From: Phycisphaerales bacterium
GTDB lineage: Bacteria; Planctomycetota; Phycisphaerae; Phycisphaerales; UBA1924
Reading direction: 5' to 3'
DNA length: 64,000 nt
Assembly: GCA_029260295.1 (NCBI GenBank)
Contig: JAJDDN010000001.1
Location: 1 to 64,000, forward strand
In this document: positions 48,276 through 57,688 of the stretch, in pieces
Numbering within the stretch: the stretch's first letter is position 1
How the letters are laid out: each line of letters starts with the position of its first letter
Position numbers and translations under genes: made by a program
Notes under the pieces: generated by a model
Seen by the model: the letters and a program-made list of their open reading frames with translations, nothing else
The model's database searches: none
Told to the model about the DNA's origin: nothing

Positions 48276-48366
48276 TCCCCAAAATCATCCCTGCTAACGC
48301 CAGATTCGGCCGATGAGTGTGCTAGATTTGAATCCATAATCACCTCTTTCCCACGGACACCCATCC

Positions 48367-50373
48367 ATGCCCCGCAATATACCAGTCGGCAATGGCTCAA
48401 TCCTGTTCACCTTTGATGATCAATATCGGATGCGGGACATTTACTCACCCCGGGTTGGCCGGTACAACCACACCGACGGGCATGTTCAGCGGTTCGGTGT
48501 CTGGGCCGATGGTCAGATCTCGTGGATCGAGGAGGACTCGTGGGAAAGAGAACTCCGGTACAAACCGGACTCGATGACGACCGAAGTCCTGCTGACCAAC
48601 CACGAGCTTGGGATTGAGCTGACCTGCAATGATCTGGTTGACTATCACAAGCCGGTGTATTTCAAGAAGGTCACGGTACGAGATCTACGGGGGGCGGCCC
48701 GCGATGTGCGATTGTTCTTCCACTTCGATCTCTCGATCAACGGCTCGCCGGTCGGGGACACCGCCAACTACGACCCCAATACCAATGCGGTCATCATGTA
48801 CAAGGACGATTCGTACTTCCTGATCAACGCTTCGAGCGATCCGACCAAGTGTGGGATCGAGCACTGGGCGATCGGGGCCAAGCGTGTCGGTGGTGCTGAG
48901 GGGACCTGGCGTGATGCTGAGGACGGGCAGCTGGGTCGCAACGCGATCTCGCAGGGGTCGGTGGACGCGACCGTTGGTGTGTATGTCCAGGTTCCACCCA
49001 ATGGTGAAGCCGAGATGACGCTGTGGGTGATCTGCAGCGACAACTATGAAGCCGCCAAGCATCTCAATGAGCGGGTCTGGGCGGTCAGTCCCGAACGACA
49101 CATCTCCCGGACCGAGGCGTACTGGAAGCTCTGGAGCCGGAAGGAGCCGCTTGATACATCGCCGCTCCCAGAACCGATCCGGGATTTGTATTACCGATCA
49201 CAACTGATCCTCCGCACACAGATCGACAACGGCGGCGCGATCATCGCGGCCAACGATACGGACATCACCCACTTTGCTGGGGACCATTATTCGTACTGCT
49301 GGATGCGTGACGGGGCGTTGGTTGCCCATTCATTGGTGCTTGCGGGGCAGAGCGAACTGAGCCGAAACTTCTTCCGGTATGCCGCGGATTGCATCGGTGA
49401 AAAATCATACTTCCTGCATAAATACACGCCCGAGGGCGATCTGGCGAGCTCTTGGCATCCATGGATGATTGACGGTAAGCCGGTACTTCCGATCCAGCAG
49501 GACGAGACGGCGCTCACGCTGTGGGCGTTGCGCCAGCATTTCAATGAGTTCCGGGATGTTGAGTTTATTAAGCCGTTGTATGTCAAACTGGTGCTGCGTC
49601 CTGCCTTGTGGATGCTTGAGCACCGGGATCACAACGGGCTGCCATTGCAGTCGTGGGATCTGTGGGAAGAACGACGCGGGATTCATACCTTTACCGTCGC
49701 GGCGACGATCGGCGCACTCAATGCGGCGGCCGACTTTGCGAGTGACTTCGGAGAGATGGACCGAGCCGCGGCGTTCCGCGAGGGCGCCGACCGGATGAAG
49801 GGGGCTCTCAAACGGCACTTCTGGCACGAGGAACGCGGGCACTTTGCTCGCATGGCCGTTCCCCTCGAGGACGGCTCGTACCGGCTCGACATGACACGCG
49901 ACAGCGCGAACTACGCGTTGTTTGCCTTTGGTGCCTTTGAGCCGACTGATCCGCTGATTCAGTCCGAGATGGACACGATGCGGGATCGGCTGTGGGTTAA
50001 AACGAATGTCGGCGGGTGCGCCCGCTATGAGCGGGACTACTACCACCAGGTCGAGTGCGAGAAGACCGATGATGTGCCTGGGAATCCATGGGTGATTTGC
50101 ACGCTCTGGCAGGCGCAGTACCAGATCGCCAAGGCCAAGACTGTTGATGAACTCAAGGCGGCGATGATGCTTCTGGACTGGACGCACCAGCGGACGATGC
50201 TTTCTGGGGTGCTTGCCGAGCAGTTTGATCCGTATTCGGGTGATCCGATCTCGGTGTCGCCGCTGACTTGGTCGCACGCGACTTATGTGAGCACTTGTGT
50301 GCAATATCTCAAGAAACTTGAGTTGCTCAATGCCGCGGCCGCGAAGACATCGGCTGTGAAATCCGCGAAGTAA
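48367..50373 (+). CDS. GH15 glucoamylase / trehalase-type glycosidase
   Basis: A protein of 668 residues. An N-terminal beta-sandwich domain (about 1-250) is followed by an (alpha/alpha)6 barrel. Barrel motifs are DHYSYCWMRDGALVA, the catalytic acid region WDLWEERRG and the catalytic base region LAEQFDPYSGDP with TWSHATYV. GH15 enzymes release glucose from the ends of alpha-glucans. No signal peptide is seen, so it acts inside the cell, for example on glycogen-like polymer. No ribosome site is clear before the ATG. A GT4 enzyme elsewhere in the window could make the substrate. Confidence 0.9.
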   Translation: MPRNIPVGNGSILFTFDDQYRMRDIYSPRVGRYNHTDGHVQRFGVWADGQISWIEEDSWERELRYKPDSMTTEVLLTNHELGIELTCNDLVDYHKPVYFKKVTVRDLRGAARDVRLFFHFDLSINGSPVGDTANYDPNTNAVIMYKDDSYFLINASSDPTKCGIEHWAIGAKRVGGAEGTWRDAEDGQLGRNAISQGSVDATVGVYVQVPPNGEAEMTLWVICSDNYEAAKHLNERVWAVSPERHISRTEAYWKLWSRKEPLDTSPLPEPIRDLYYRSQLILRTQIDNGGAIIAANDTDITHFAGDHYSYCWMRDGALVAHSLVLAGQSELSRNFFRYAADCIGEKSYFLHKYTPEGDLASSWHPWMIDGKPVLPIQQDETALTLWALRQHFNEFRDVEFIKPLYVKLVLRPALWMLEHRDHNGLPLQSWDLWEERRGIHTFTVAATIGALNAAADFASDFGEMDRAAAFREGADRMKGALKRHFWHEERGHFARMAVPLEDGSYRLDMTRDSANYALFAFGAFEPTDPLIQSEMDTMRDRLWVKTNVGGCARYERDYYHQVECEKTDDVPGNPWVICTLWQAQYQIAKAKTVDELKAAMMLLDWTHQRTMLSGVLAEQFDPYSGDPISVSPLTWSHATYVSTCVQYLKKLELLNAAAAKTSAVKSAK

Positions 50374-50409
50374 TCCGGTCAACTGGGCGATGGGCTGATA
50401 CCCTTGCCG

Positions 50410-51876
50410 ATGCACACTGCGATTGTCGATTCCATTTTGAAAGACCGCTTCGGGCTCGATGCCCTGCGTCCGCTCCAGCAGGAGATCATTGATCGCGTGC
50501 TAGAGGGTGGCGATGCACTGGTTGTGATGCCTACGGGGTCGGGGAAGTCACTGTGCTTCCAGCTCCCGGCACTGGTCAAGCATCAGGAATCGGGCGGGGT
50601 TGGATTGGTGTTTTCGCCGTTGATTGCGTTGATGGAGGATCAGGTTTCTGCGCTCAAAAAGCGTGGCATCCGGGCAGAATATGTCAACTCGACGGTCCCT
50701 CCACAAGAACGACGCAAGCGGTACAAGAAACTCGCGGCCGGGGAATATGAGCTGTTCTATGCGACCCCAGAACGCATGACCAAACCCGATTTCCGCGAGG
50801 CACTGGATCAGGTGCCCGGCGGGGTGAACCTGCTGGCGATCGACGAGTGCCACTGCGTTACCAAATGGGGGCATGATCTCCGCCCGGCGTACCAGCGGAT
50901 CGGGGAGTTCCGCAAGGAGCTTGGGAATCCCGTCCCCCCAACCACCATCGCCCTGACCGCGACGGCCACCAAGCCCGTCCGCGAGGATGTGCGGACGGTC
51001 ATTGGCGCGACGCTCGAATCCATGCCTTTGTTCGCGGCTCCTGTTGACCGACCGAACCTCAAACTCCGGTGTGTCGAAGCGTGGGATGATGACGACAAGA
51101 TCGAGAAACTCCAATCCACACTCAAAGGCATCCAAGGCACCTCGATCGTCTACTTCACGCTCATCAAAGATTTAGAACGCATGGCCCCGAATATCATGCG
51201 GAAGATGGATCGGCCCGTCGAGATCTACCACGGGCGGCTCCCAGCCAACGAACGACGGCGCGTCTACAACCAGTTCATCAACGCGACGCCCAGAGAGAAT
51301 CTCTTGCTCTGCGCCACCAACGCGTTTGGGATGGGGGTTGACAAATCCGATCTCCGGTCTGTCATCCACGCCCAGCTCCCCGGCTCAGTCGAGGCGTACC
51401 ACCAGGAAGTCGGTCGGGCCGGGCGCGATGGGTTGCCTTCGATTTGCAAGATTCTGTACGCACAGTCGGACCTAACCATCCAGCAGGAGTTCATCCGCTG
51501 GCAGAACCCGACGCCTGATCTGATCATGCAGACCATGAGCGCGATCGAGGCCCGCTTCAACCACGACGACTTTGACTCCGATGACCTCCGCATCCATGTC
51601 ATCGGCAAAGGCCACGCCCACGGGCTCGGGGGCGGGGTCATGGACTATGTCCTGATCCGGCTCGCTGAGTTTGGCGCGATCGAGCTGACCCCCATCCCGG
51701 GCAATGAACGCGGGCAAGGGCGGTACCGCTATGTCCGCACCATCGATGACGACGAGATTGACGCCGATGTCCTTGCTGAGAAGCTCAAACGCGATCTCAT
51801 GCGGCTGCTCGATGTCGTGAATCTGACCAAAGCAGACGATATTCCGGCGTATATCAGCGACTATTTCGACCTCTAG
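50410..51876 (+). CDS. RecQ-type DNA helicase without zinc domain
   Basis: A protein of 488 residues. The two SF2 helicase domains are intact: Walker A MPTGSGKS, the DECH box (LLAIDECHC), LTATATKPV, and motif VI GRAGRDG. The aromatic-rich loop is reduced. The zinc cysteine set of the RQC region is missing and no HRDC domain follows; the last ~130 residues appear to be a winged-helix-like end (DYVLIRLAEFGAIELTPIPG). E. coli RecQ has 609 residues. It unwinds DNA in repair. The first TTG at 50404 is rejected in favour of the ATG at 50410. Confidence 0.87.
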   Translation: MHTAIVDSILKDRFGLDALRPLQQEIIDRVLEGGDALVVMPTGSGKSLCFQLPALVKHQESGGVGLVFSPLIALMEDQVSALKKRGIRAEYVNSTVPPQERRKRYKKLAAGEYELFYATPERMTKPDFREALDQVPGGVNLLAIDECHCVTKWGHDLRPAYQRIGEFRKELGNPVPPTTIALTATATKPVREDVRTVIGATLESMPLFAAPVDRPNLKLRCVEAWDDDDKIEKLQSTLKGIQGTSIVYFTLIKDLERMAPNIMRKMDRPVEIYHGRLPANERRRVYNQFINATPRENLLLCATNAFGMGVDKSDLRSVIHAQLPGSVEAYHQEVGRAGRDGLPSICKILYAQSDLTIQQEFIRWQNPTPDLIMQTMSAIEARFNHDDFDSDDLRIHVIGKGHAHGLGGGVMDYVLIRLAEFGAIELTPIPGNERGQGRYRYVRTIDDDEIDADVLAEKLKRDLMRLLDVVNLTKADDIPAYISDYFDL

Positions 51877-51925
51877 AAGAGCTATCATTCCCTCCTACTC
51901 AACCGAAGAATAAAGGAACACACCA

Positions 51926-52255
51926 ATGAGCCAGATCACCGAAATCATCATCGAAGACTCCGTCGTAGGCGACGGGATGGAATGCCCAAAGAGCGCCACC
52001 GTCAATGTCCACTACAAGGGCACACTCATGGACGGCACCGTCTTTGACTCCTCCTACGACCGCGGCGAGTCGATCAACTTCCCGCTCAATAACCTCATCC
52101 AGGGCTGGCAAGAAGGCATCCCGGGCATGAAAGTCGGCGGCAAGCGCAAGCTCACTATCCCCTACGCCAAAGCCTACGGCGAGTTTGGTTCACCACCAGC
52201 GATCCCAGCGAAGGCCGACCTGATCTTTGAGATCGAACTGCTCGGCCTCAGCTAA
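51926..52255 (+). CDS. FKBP-type peptidyl-prolyl cis-trans isomerase
   Basis: A protein of 109 residues consisting of one FKBP domain without signal peptide. Family residues seen are VNVHYKGTLMDGTVFDSS, the G-W-x-EGIPGMKVGGKRKL turn and the terminal AKADLIFEIELL. It speeds up proline isomerisation in protein folding. AAGGAA lies before the ATG. It follows the helicase gene by 50 bases. Confidence 0.96.
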   Translation: MSQITEIIIEDSVVGDGMECPKSATVNVHYKGTLMDGTVFDSSYDRGESINFPLNNLIQGWQEGIPGMKVGGKRKLTIPYAKAYGEFGSPPAIPAKADLIFEIELLGLS

Positions 52256-52284
52256 CCCCCCACCCCCCCAAAGTAAAGACATCT

Positions 52285-53109
52285 ATGTCGCTGCCAACTG
52301 TTTCGATTGTCGTGCCTTCGTTCAATCAAGCCGAGTTCCTCGATGAGGCGCTTGGTTCTCTGATGGCACAGCGCGATCAGATCCACGAACTCATCGTCAT
52401 GGACGGCGGCTCGACCGATGGATCCAAAGAGATCATCGAAGGGTATCAATCCGAACTGACCCACTGGCAATCCGAGAAGGACGACGGGCAGTCCGACGCG
52501 ATCATCAACGGTTTCAAACGAGCCACCGGCGACATCCTCGCGTGGGTCAACTCTGATGACGCGTTGCTCCCCGCTGCTGTCCGTTCGATGCGTGAGGCCT
52601 TTGAATCCAATCCAGAAACCGGGATGATCGAGGGCGACACGATCATCATCGATCAGGATTCGAAGATCATCCGGTGTGATCGACGGGCCGGGCCTTCGGA
52701 CCGGTGGGCGAGGTTTGGGTATATGCGTGCCCATCAACCCAGCACTTTCTTTCGGCGATCGCTGTACGAGAGCGTCGGGGGCATTGACCAATCCATGCAC
52801 TGCACGATGGACACCGACCTGTGGTACAGGATGCTCCCCAGTGCCAACGCGATCCGACTGGAAAAATTTATCGGTGTGCACCGCATCCACACCGATGCCA
52901 AGGGCGAGAGCGAGCAGTGGAAGAAGCAATACGCCGACGAGCGTTCGATTCTTGATCAGCGCTACCCCCACTACCGCAACAACCCTGTCAGGTACCAGAT
53001 TGGGCGGGTGGTTTTTTATGCGTCGCAGTTCGTGAACGGACGGGCCAAGCGAGCACAGAACGAAACCGCTTTACTACGCGGCCAAAAGCTTAACGGGCTG
53101 TTTGAATGA
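52285..53109 (+). CDS. Family 2 glycosyltransferase
   Basis: A protein of 274 residues of GT-A fold. The start VSIVVPSFNQAEFLDEALGSL is typical of GT2. The nucleotide-sugar acids are seen in VMDGGSTDGS, ILAWVNSDDALL (the DxD-like motif) and a later ED-like region, RR-x-LYESVGGIDQSMHCTMDTDL. It transfers a sugar to an acceptor in a polysaccharide or glycoprotein pathway. It is cytoplasmic with no membrane segment. It shares a convergent border with the methyltransferase gene, 14 bases away. Confidence 0.92.
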   Translation: MSLPTVSIVVPSFNQAEFLDEALGSLMAQRDQIHELIVMDGGSTDGSKEIIEGYQSELTHWQSEKDDGQSDAIINGFKRATGDILAWVNSDDALLPAAVRSMREAFESNPETGMIEGDTIIIDQDSKIIRCDRRAGPSDRWARFGYMRAHQPSTFFRRSLYESVGGIDQSMHCTMDTDLWYRMLPSANAIRLEKFIGVHRIHTDAKGESEQWKKQYADERSILDQRYPHYRNNPVRYQIGRVVFYASQFVNGRAKRAQNETALLRGQKLNGLFE

Positions 53110-53123
53110 GGAACGCTTCAGAA

Positions 53124-54020
53124 TCAGCCGTCAGCTTTGAGCACGAAGAGCATGTGGTCGTGGGCGGGGAGCCAGCCGGGGGGACTGTTGTGTTTATGCA
53201 ATCCAAGCCGCATGCCCAAACCCCAGATGAATCCACGGATCCGGTCGCGGATGATTCGTGATTTTTTGAATCTCGCATGGCTGATGCGTTCGTATCCAAC
53301 GAGTTCCATCGAGTGCGTCTTTGCGAGGTGTTCGATGGTTTGGTGGGTGTAGAACACCTGATGCTCGGGGAGCGAGCAGTACCAGTATCGTGAGCCGTGC
53401 CATTTCCAGGCGGGTGATCCGGCGTCGCCCGTCAGCCCGACGAAGATGCCGCCGGGGCTCAGGAGTTCCCGCACGCCCCTGATGAACTCGCCCGGGTCGA
53501 GCAGGTGTTCGAGGACATCGATCGCGAGGATGACATCAAAGCGTTGGTCGGTGGTGCACTGATCGAGCATCGGAGCGATGATTTTGATGCCCCGGTCCTC
53601 GGCTTGATTGGCCGCCTCTTGACCGGGTTCGATCCCGAAGCGCTCCCATGACTGGCCCATATATCCGAGCAGGGCACCGTTCGAGCAACCAATATCGAGT
53701 ATCGACGGGCCTGAGGCATGGGCGTTGATGACCCGCTCTATGTCGTCGAACCGTCTTTTGGACGGATCGGGGGTCTCCTCCCAGTGATCGCCCGAGGCCT
53801 GCTCGTAGCATGCGATCAGTTCTTCTTCTGGGATAAACGGATGCTTAAATTCGATGGCACAACGCGGGCATCGGTGCATCTGGAACCGCTTGCCATCAAG
53901 ATCAATCTCAACGCCCGCGACTTTGGCGGGATGGTTGTGCACAACACGCCCGCGCCTTTGGGCGGATGCTTGGCAGACTGGACAATGGGCGGTGGGTGCG
54001 TCGCTCAATCCGGTGCTCAC
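53124..54020 (-). CDS. Class I SAM methyltransferase with zinc-binding N-terminus
   Basis: A protein of 298 residues. The N-terminus has a zinc-finger-like set of cysteines (CPVCQ and CPRCAIEF), and the C-terminal domain is a Rossmann methyltransferase with ILDIGCSNGALLG and DVILAIDVLEHLLDPGEF. This is the plan of the Methyltransf_23-type enzymes often found in sugar or O-antigen clusters. The GTG start (54020) overlaps the TGA of the upstream lipoprotein gene (GTGA). It faces the GT2 gene, which suggests work on the same glycan. Confidence 0.88.
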   Translation of the reverse strand: MSTGLSDAPTAHCPVCQASAQRRGRVVHNHPAKVAGVEIDLDGKRFQMHRCPRCAIEFKHPFIPEEELIACYEQASGDHWEETPDPSKRRFDDIERVINAHASGPSILDIGCSNGALLGYMGQSWERFGIEPGQEAANQAEDRGIKIIAPMLDQCTTDQRFDVILAIDVLEHLLDPGEFIRGVRELLSPGGIFVGLTGDAGSPAWKWHGSRYWYCSLPEHQVFYTHQTIEHLAKTHSMELVGYERISHARFKKSRIIRDRIRGFIWGLGMRLGLHKHNSPPGWLPAHDHMLFVLKADG

Positions 54021-54877
54021 TGTGTGCTGGTGTTGTCGATCATGGCATCAAAGAGCGGCCCGCTCTGATTGACGGTGTCCTGAGGACCCCACATTTTGAT
54101 GAGGATACGGGAATCGCCGAGATCAAAGATCGCGGCGTGGATTGCGTAGAAGATCTGTTCTTTGGTGCCGCCCTTGGAGCCGGGATCGAGGTAGGTGCCG
54201 TCGAGATCGACGAACTGCACGCTGTGTTCCCCGATTGTTTTGTTCGTTATTCTGGCGCGTGATCGGCCGCCGGTTGCACTGATGATCTGACCCTGCAGGC
54301 GGCGCACGATGTCCCGCGAGCTGCTGGATTCCTTGATGAAGGACACGGATGCGTTGCCCAGTGCATGCTTGATGTACATTTCGCCAAAGCGTCCGCGTGG
54401 GGGGACGGCCATTCGCCAATCGGCGGGCATTTCCCAACGGAGCCCTGAGCTGGCGGCGTATTCCTCTTCGCTGATTGTGTAGGCCAGACCGTCTCCCGCG
54501 GTTGTGCTGCCTTGGAGTTGGTCACGAAGGTCCAATCCTTTATCGCGGGATCGCCCGAGTAGGGATTTGGATTCTCTTTCGAGTTCCCATTCGCGTTGTT
54601 CGTCTTCGGTCACCGCTGGATTACCGGCGTCTGGGTCTCCGGCGTCGAGAACAACCGCGTCGTCCATTTGAGGATCGATATCGGTGGCTTGCTCGCCTGT
54701 GCCTTCGTCATCGAGCGCGATGCCTTGCTTGGCGGCGAGTTCGTCGAGATAGCTCGTGTCGGCGGAGGGCTCGCTGGCGGCGGCCGCTTCGGGTTTGGAA
54801 TCTGAGGAATCAGAACACCCCGCAAGGGTGAGGGACAGGAGAATCGCGGTTGCGGAGATCGTGTGCTTGGTCTTCAT
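54017..54877 (-). CDS. Lipoprotein of unknown function
   Basis: A protein of 286 residues with a lipoprotein signal ending LTLAGC (C21 approximately). An Ala/Ser/Asp/Glu-rich linker (about 25-105) precedes a globular domain (about 125-286) that contains W-x-MPADWRM and several beta strands, as in proteins that measure a fit of a molecule or wrap a hydrophobic ligand. A Trp and Pro rich face is visible. The function is unknown. It overlaps the methyltransferase gene by four bases and is preceded by AGAGG. Confidence 0.8.
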   Translation of the reverse strand: MKTKHTISATAILLSLTLAGCSDSSDSKPEAAAASEPSADTSYLDELAAKQGIALDDEGTGEQATDIDPQMDDAVVLDAGDPDAGNPAVTEDEQREWELERESKSLLGRSRDKGLDLRDQLQGSTTAGDGLAYTISEEEYAASSGLRWEMPADWRMAVPPRGRFGEMYIKHALGNASVSFIKESSSSRDIVRRLQGQIISATGGRSRARITNKTIGEHSVQFVDLDGTYLDPGSKGGTKEQIFYAIHAAIFDLGDSRILIKMWGPQDTVNQSGPLFDAMIDNTSTQ

Positions 54878-54928
54878 ACCTCTAGTGTAGGGACGAGCGG
54901 ACCATCAGTTTCATTCTTGAATCAGGCT

Positions 54929-55360
54929 TCAAGCCTTGGCTGGGGGCTCTTTGAGCCAGATATCGGCGGTGATGAGCTCAACCGAGTTTCCGAATGAATC
55001 GCGGCAGTAGATCGATCGGCCTGGGGAGAATCGCCCCTCCGGGGTCCACTCGATTTCTTGTTCGATCTCGATGCCAAAGGAACTGAGCCGATCTTTCCAG
55101 TGGTCGTATTGAGACTCTTGAATCCGGAATGCGATATGCCCCTGCCCGGTCGAGCCATGACTCGGGACGGTCCGCCCGGCTTTGCTCGCCTCAGTTGGAT
55201 CAAAGATCAGGAGCACATGCGACTCATCAACCCTGCACGCAAACCCAAGTTCTGTCATGTCCCGCACGACCGGAAAGCCCAAGACTTCCGAATAGAACCA
55301 CAATGCGGATTCGATGTTATCGTTGTAGAGAATCGTTTCAAGGATCGATTGGGGTTTCAT
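54929..55360 (-). CDS. VOC (glyoxalase/dioxygenase-like) family protein
   Basis: A protein of 143 residues with two beta-alpha-beta-beta-beta units. Conserved features are ETILYNDNIESALWFYSEV with LGFPVVRD, the second unit GHIAFRI with SFGIEIEQEIEW, and the final NSVELITADIW. VOC proteins bind a metal with one His and one or two acids; the first unit has Glu where His is common, so the metal site may differ. The role could be glyoxalase-like or antibiotic binding. The ATG at 55360 is preferred over a TTG six bases upstream. Confidence 0.88.
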   Translation of the reverse strand: MKPQSILETILYNDNIESALWFYSEVLGFPVVRDMTELGFACRVDESHVLLIFDPTEASKAGRTVPSHGSTGQGHIAFRIQESQYDHWKDRLSSFGIEIEQEIEWTPEGRFSPGRSIYCRDSFGNSVELITADIWLKEPPAKA

Positions 55361-55424
55361 ACACAAAGTATAGTCAACGGCTACGATCTCACAAATCGCA
55401 CAATGGGATCATGAAAGGACACGC

Positions 55425-55922
55425 ATGAAAGTTGCTGATAAGAACCAGTGGGTACCCAAGGCGTTTCATTCCATCGAAGAACTCTCTGCTGAGCTCGACA
55501 TCATCGATGCCGCACACAAAGCGGAAACATTGACAACCGATGGCGGTTGGACCGTTGGACAGAACCTCGAGCATTGCGGCAAGTTCATGCGGTTCTCGCT
55601 CGATGGGTTCGGCCCGGACATGAAGCTGCCGCTGCTCTTTCGGATCCTCGGGAAGCTGGTTTTCAAACGGATGGCCAAGAACCCAAAGGGGCAGATGAAG
55701 CCCGGCATCAAGCTCCCCGAATCAGAGAACCCGTTGCTGCCGGCCGATGAAGTGAGCTACGAAGACGGAATGGCGCTGATGCGGTCGCAGGTTGCACGGA
55801 TTGCCAATGGCGAGCAGATGCTCCACGACAGCCCGCTTCTTGGCTCAATGACCAACGAGCTCTGGACGCTGGTACACCTCAACCACTGCCGGATGCACTT
55901 TGGATACTTGAAATACGAATAA
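55425..55922 (+). CDS. DUF1569 (DinB-like) family protein
   Basis: A protein of 165 residues, mostly helical, with a histidine set that could bind metal: H in LEHCGKF and the pair LVHLNHCRMHFGY near the C-terminus. This is the DinB/DUF1569 fold. Several relatives are metal-dependent thiol transferases or have no known activity. AAAGGA lies before the ATG. It is divergent from the VOC gene. Confidence 0.78.
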   Translation: MKVADKNQWVPKAFHSIEELSAELDIIDAAHKAETLTTDGGWTVGQNLEHCGKFMRFSLDGFGPDMKLPLLFRILGKLVFKRMAKNPKGQMKPGIKLPESENPLLPADEVSYEDGMALMRSQVARIANGEQMLHDSPLLGSMTNELWTLVHLNHCRMHFGYLKYE

Positions 55923-55931
55923 GACGCTCGC

Positions 55932-56672
55932 TTAGCACATCGTCATGCCGCCATCGACAGCGATGGTCTGGCCGGTGATGAACTTGGCTTCATCGCTCGT
56001 GACATACGCGACCGCGGCGGCGATGTCCTCAGGCTGGCCGAGCTCGCGGGTCGAGATTACGGTCTTGATGTGATCGGTGACCGCTGCGGGCAGGTCTTTG
56101 GTCATGTCGGTTTCGATGAACCCCGGCGCGACGCAGTTGGCGGTGATGTTCTTCTTGCCCAGCTCGCGGGCGACGGTCTTGGTGAACCCGGTTAAACCCG
56201 ATTTGGCGGCCGCGTAGTTGGCTTGGCCGGCGTTACCGACCAGACCCGAGGTCGAGGCGATGTTGCAGATTCGACCGAACTTGCCACGCATCATCGGGCG
56301 GGCCGCGGCACGGCAGGCGACGAAGACCGATTTCAGATTGGTATTGATCACATCGTCCCATTCCTCATCGCTCATGCGGAGGATCAGGTTGTCCTTGGTG
56401 ATGCCCGCGTTATTGACGAGGATATCCAGACGACCATGATCTTTGGCCACGCCCTCGACCATCGCGGCGACCGCATCGAAATCTGAGATATCGCACGCGA
56501 CCGCGGATGCCGCCCCGCCGCCCGATTGGATCTCGGCGGCGAGCTCATCAAGCGGGCCCTGCGAACGCGACACACACACGACATGGCGACCATCGGCGGC
56601 CAATCGCTTGGCGATCGCTCGTCCGATTCCGCGGGATGCTCCGGTGACAATGGCGACTCGTTGATCGGTCAT
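55932..56672 (-). CDS. fabG: 3-oxoacyl-ACP reductase FabG
   Basis: A protein of 246 residues, a short-chain dehydrogenase. The NADP-binding TGASRGIGRAIA, the NNAG motif (ILVNNAGIT), the serine in IASTSGLVGN and the Y-x3-K pair (YAAAKSG) are present. The C-terminus ends with a VDGGM-type motif. It reduces beta-ketoacyl-ACP to beta-hydroxyacyl-ACP in fatty acid synthesis. It is the last gene of the rpmF-plsX-fabH-fabD-fabG operon. Confidence 0.97.
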   Translation of the reverse strand: MTDQRVAIVTGASRGIGRAIAKRLAADGRHVVCVSRSQGPLDELAAEIQSGGGAASAVACDISDFDAVAAMVEGVAKDHGRLDILVNNAGITKDNLILRMSDEEWDDVINTNLKSVFVACRAAARPMMRGKFGRICNIASTSGLVGNAGQANYAAAKSGLTGFTKTVARELGKKNITANCVAPGFIETDMTKDLPAAVTDHIKTVISTRELGQPEDIAAAVAYVTSDEAKFITGQTIAVDGGMTMC

Positions 56673-56704
56673 GGTTGGTCTCGTTTCTATTCAGTAGGCC
56701 GGTC

Positions 56705-57658
56705 TTATGAGACGGCGATTGGTTCGTTGTGGCCCTGGACTTTGGTGGGCTTGTGGATGCGGCGCATCATGCCGCCGAGGGATTTTCCCGGGGCGAGCTC
56801 GTGGAACTGTGCGTCCTCTTCAGAAGATGCATTGTTCTGGACAAGGTACTCACAGCACGCCGCCCAGCGGACCGGTGAGGTGAGCTGTTCGACGAGGCGT
56901 TGACGGATGGTATCCGGATCTGATTCGTGCGGCTTGGCGGTGACATTGGACATCACGGTGCAACTCATGGCCTCGATTTGCGTCCCGGCCAATGCCTCGG
57001 CGAGCCGGATAGCGGCGGGCTCCATGAACGGCGAGTGGAACGCGCCGGCAACGCTCAGACGCGTGGCCCGGAGTTTCATCTCGCTGGCAATCGTTTCTGC
57101 ACGGTCGCACGCGGCGGCTGATCCCGAGATCACGACCTGACCTGGAGCGTTGAAGTTAGCGGCAACCAAAATATCATTCTCGCGGGCCTTGTCACAGACC
57201 GCGTTTGCGCTTTCCTCATCGGCACCGATCAGAGCAACCATCGAAGAATCCGCGGCCTCAGCCGCCTCCTGCATCGCCTTGCCACGCAGTGCGACGAGCT
57301 TGAGCCCATCGACAAAGCTGAACGCGCCGGCGAGGTGCAGAGCGGTGTACTCGCCGAGCGAAAGCCCGGCGGTCGCGACCATGTTGAGTTCCTTCTTGGT
57401 CAGGTTCTCGGCGTCGAGCCATCCGGCGAAGCATGCGACTGACGCGGTGTAGATTGCAGGCTGGGAGACATCGGTCCGATTGAGCGAATCCGCCGGACCC
57501 TCAAAGCACAGTGTAGAAAGTGGTGCACCGAGTGAATCGCCCAATGCTTCATCGGCCTGATCGAAGATTGCCCGCGAGGCTTGGGATGCATCGCACCAGA
57601 GCTTGCCCATCGAAACCATTTGCGCCCCTTGGCCGGGGCAAAGGATGATATTGCTCAT
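56705..57658 (-). CDS. fabD: Malonyl-CoA:ACP transacylase FabD
   Basis: A protein of 317 residues that loads malonyl groups on ACP. The start CPGQGAQ is typical, the nucleophilic serine lies in AGLSLGEYTAL (the usual GHSLGE has Leu in place of His) and the catalytic His is in GAFHSPFM. AAGGAA lies before the ATG. It is between fabH and fabG. The C-terminal ~20 residues (GMMRRIHKPTKVQ) are a basic tail. Confidence 0.96.
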   Translation of the reverse strand: MSNIILCPGQGAQMVSMGKLWCDASQASRAIFDQADEALGDSLGAPLSTLCFEGPADSLNRTDVSQPAIYTASVACFAGWLDAENLTKKELNMVATAGLSLGEYTALHLAGAFSFVDGLKLVALRGKAMQEAAEAADSSMVALIGADEESANAVCDKARENDILVAANFNAPGQVVISGSAAACDRAETIASEMKLRATRLSVAGAFHSPFMEPAAIRLAEALAGTQIEAMSCTVMSNVTAKPHESDPDTIRQRLVEQLTSPVRWAACCEYLVQNNASSEEDAQFHELAPGKSLGGMMRRIHKPTKVQGHNEPIAVS

Positions 57659-57688
57659 AGAAGTTTCCTTATCAATAGGCGTTGAGAA

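Larger units (their letters stand above)
48029..48366. other. Divergent intergenic region with inverted repeats
   Basis: No gene is seen. Two adjacent perfect inverted repeats (TGGTCT/AGACCA and TCCGGA/TCCGGA, 48121-48155) and three near-consensus DnaA boxes lie in this space; see separate entries. The region lies between the pseudopilin-like gene (minus) and the GH15 gene (plus), so both promoters should be here. Confidence 0.55.

Noticed and set aside
48029..48366. Replication origin
   Set aside because: Boxes are imperfect, there is no AT-rich unwinding element and no dnaA, dnaN or similar gene nearby.
49405..50415. 336-residue open frame on the minus strand
   Set aside because: It is antisense to the GH15 gene and Arg/His-rich without motifs.
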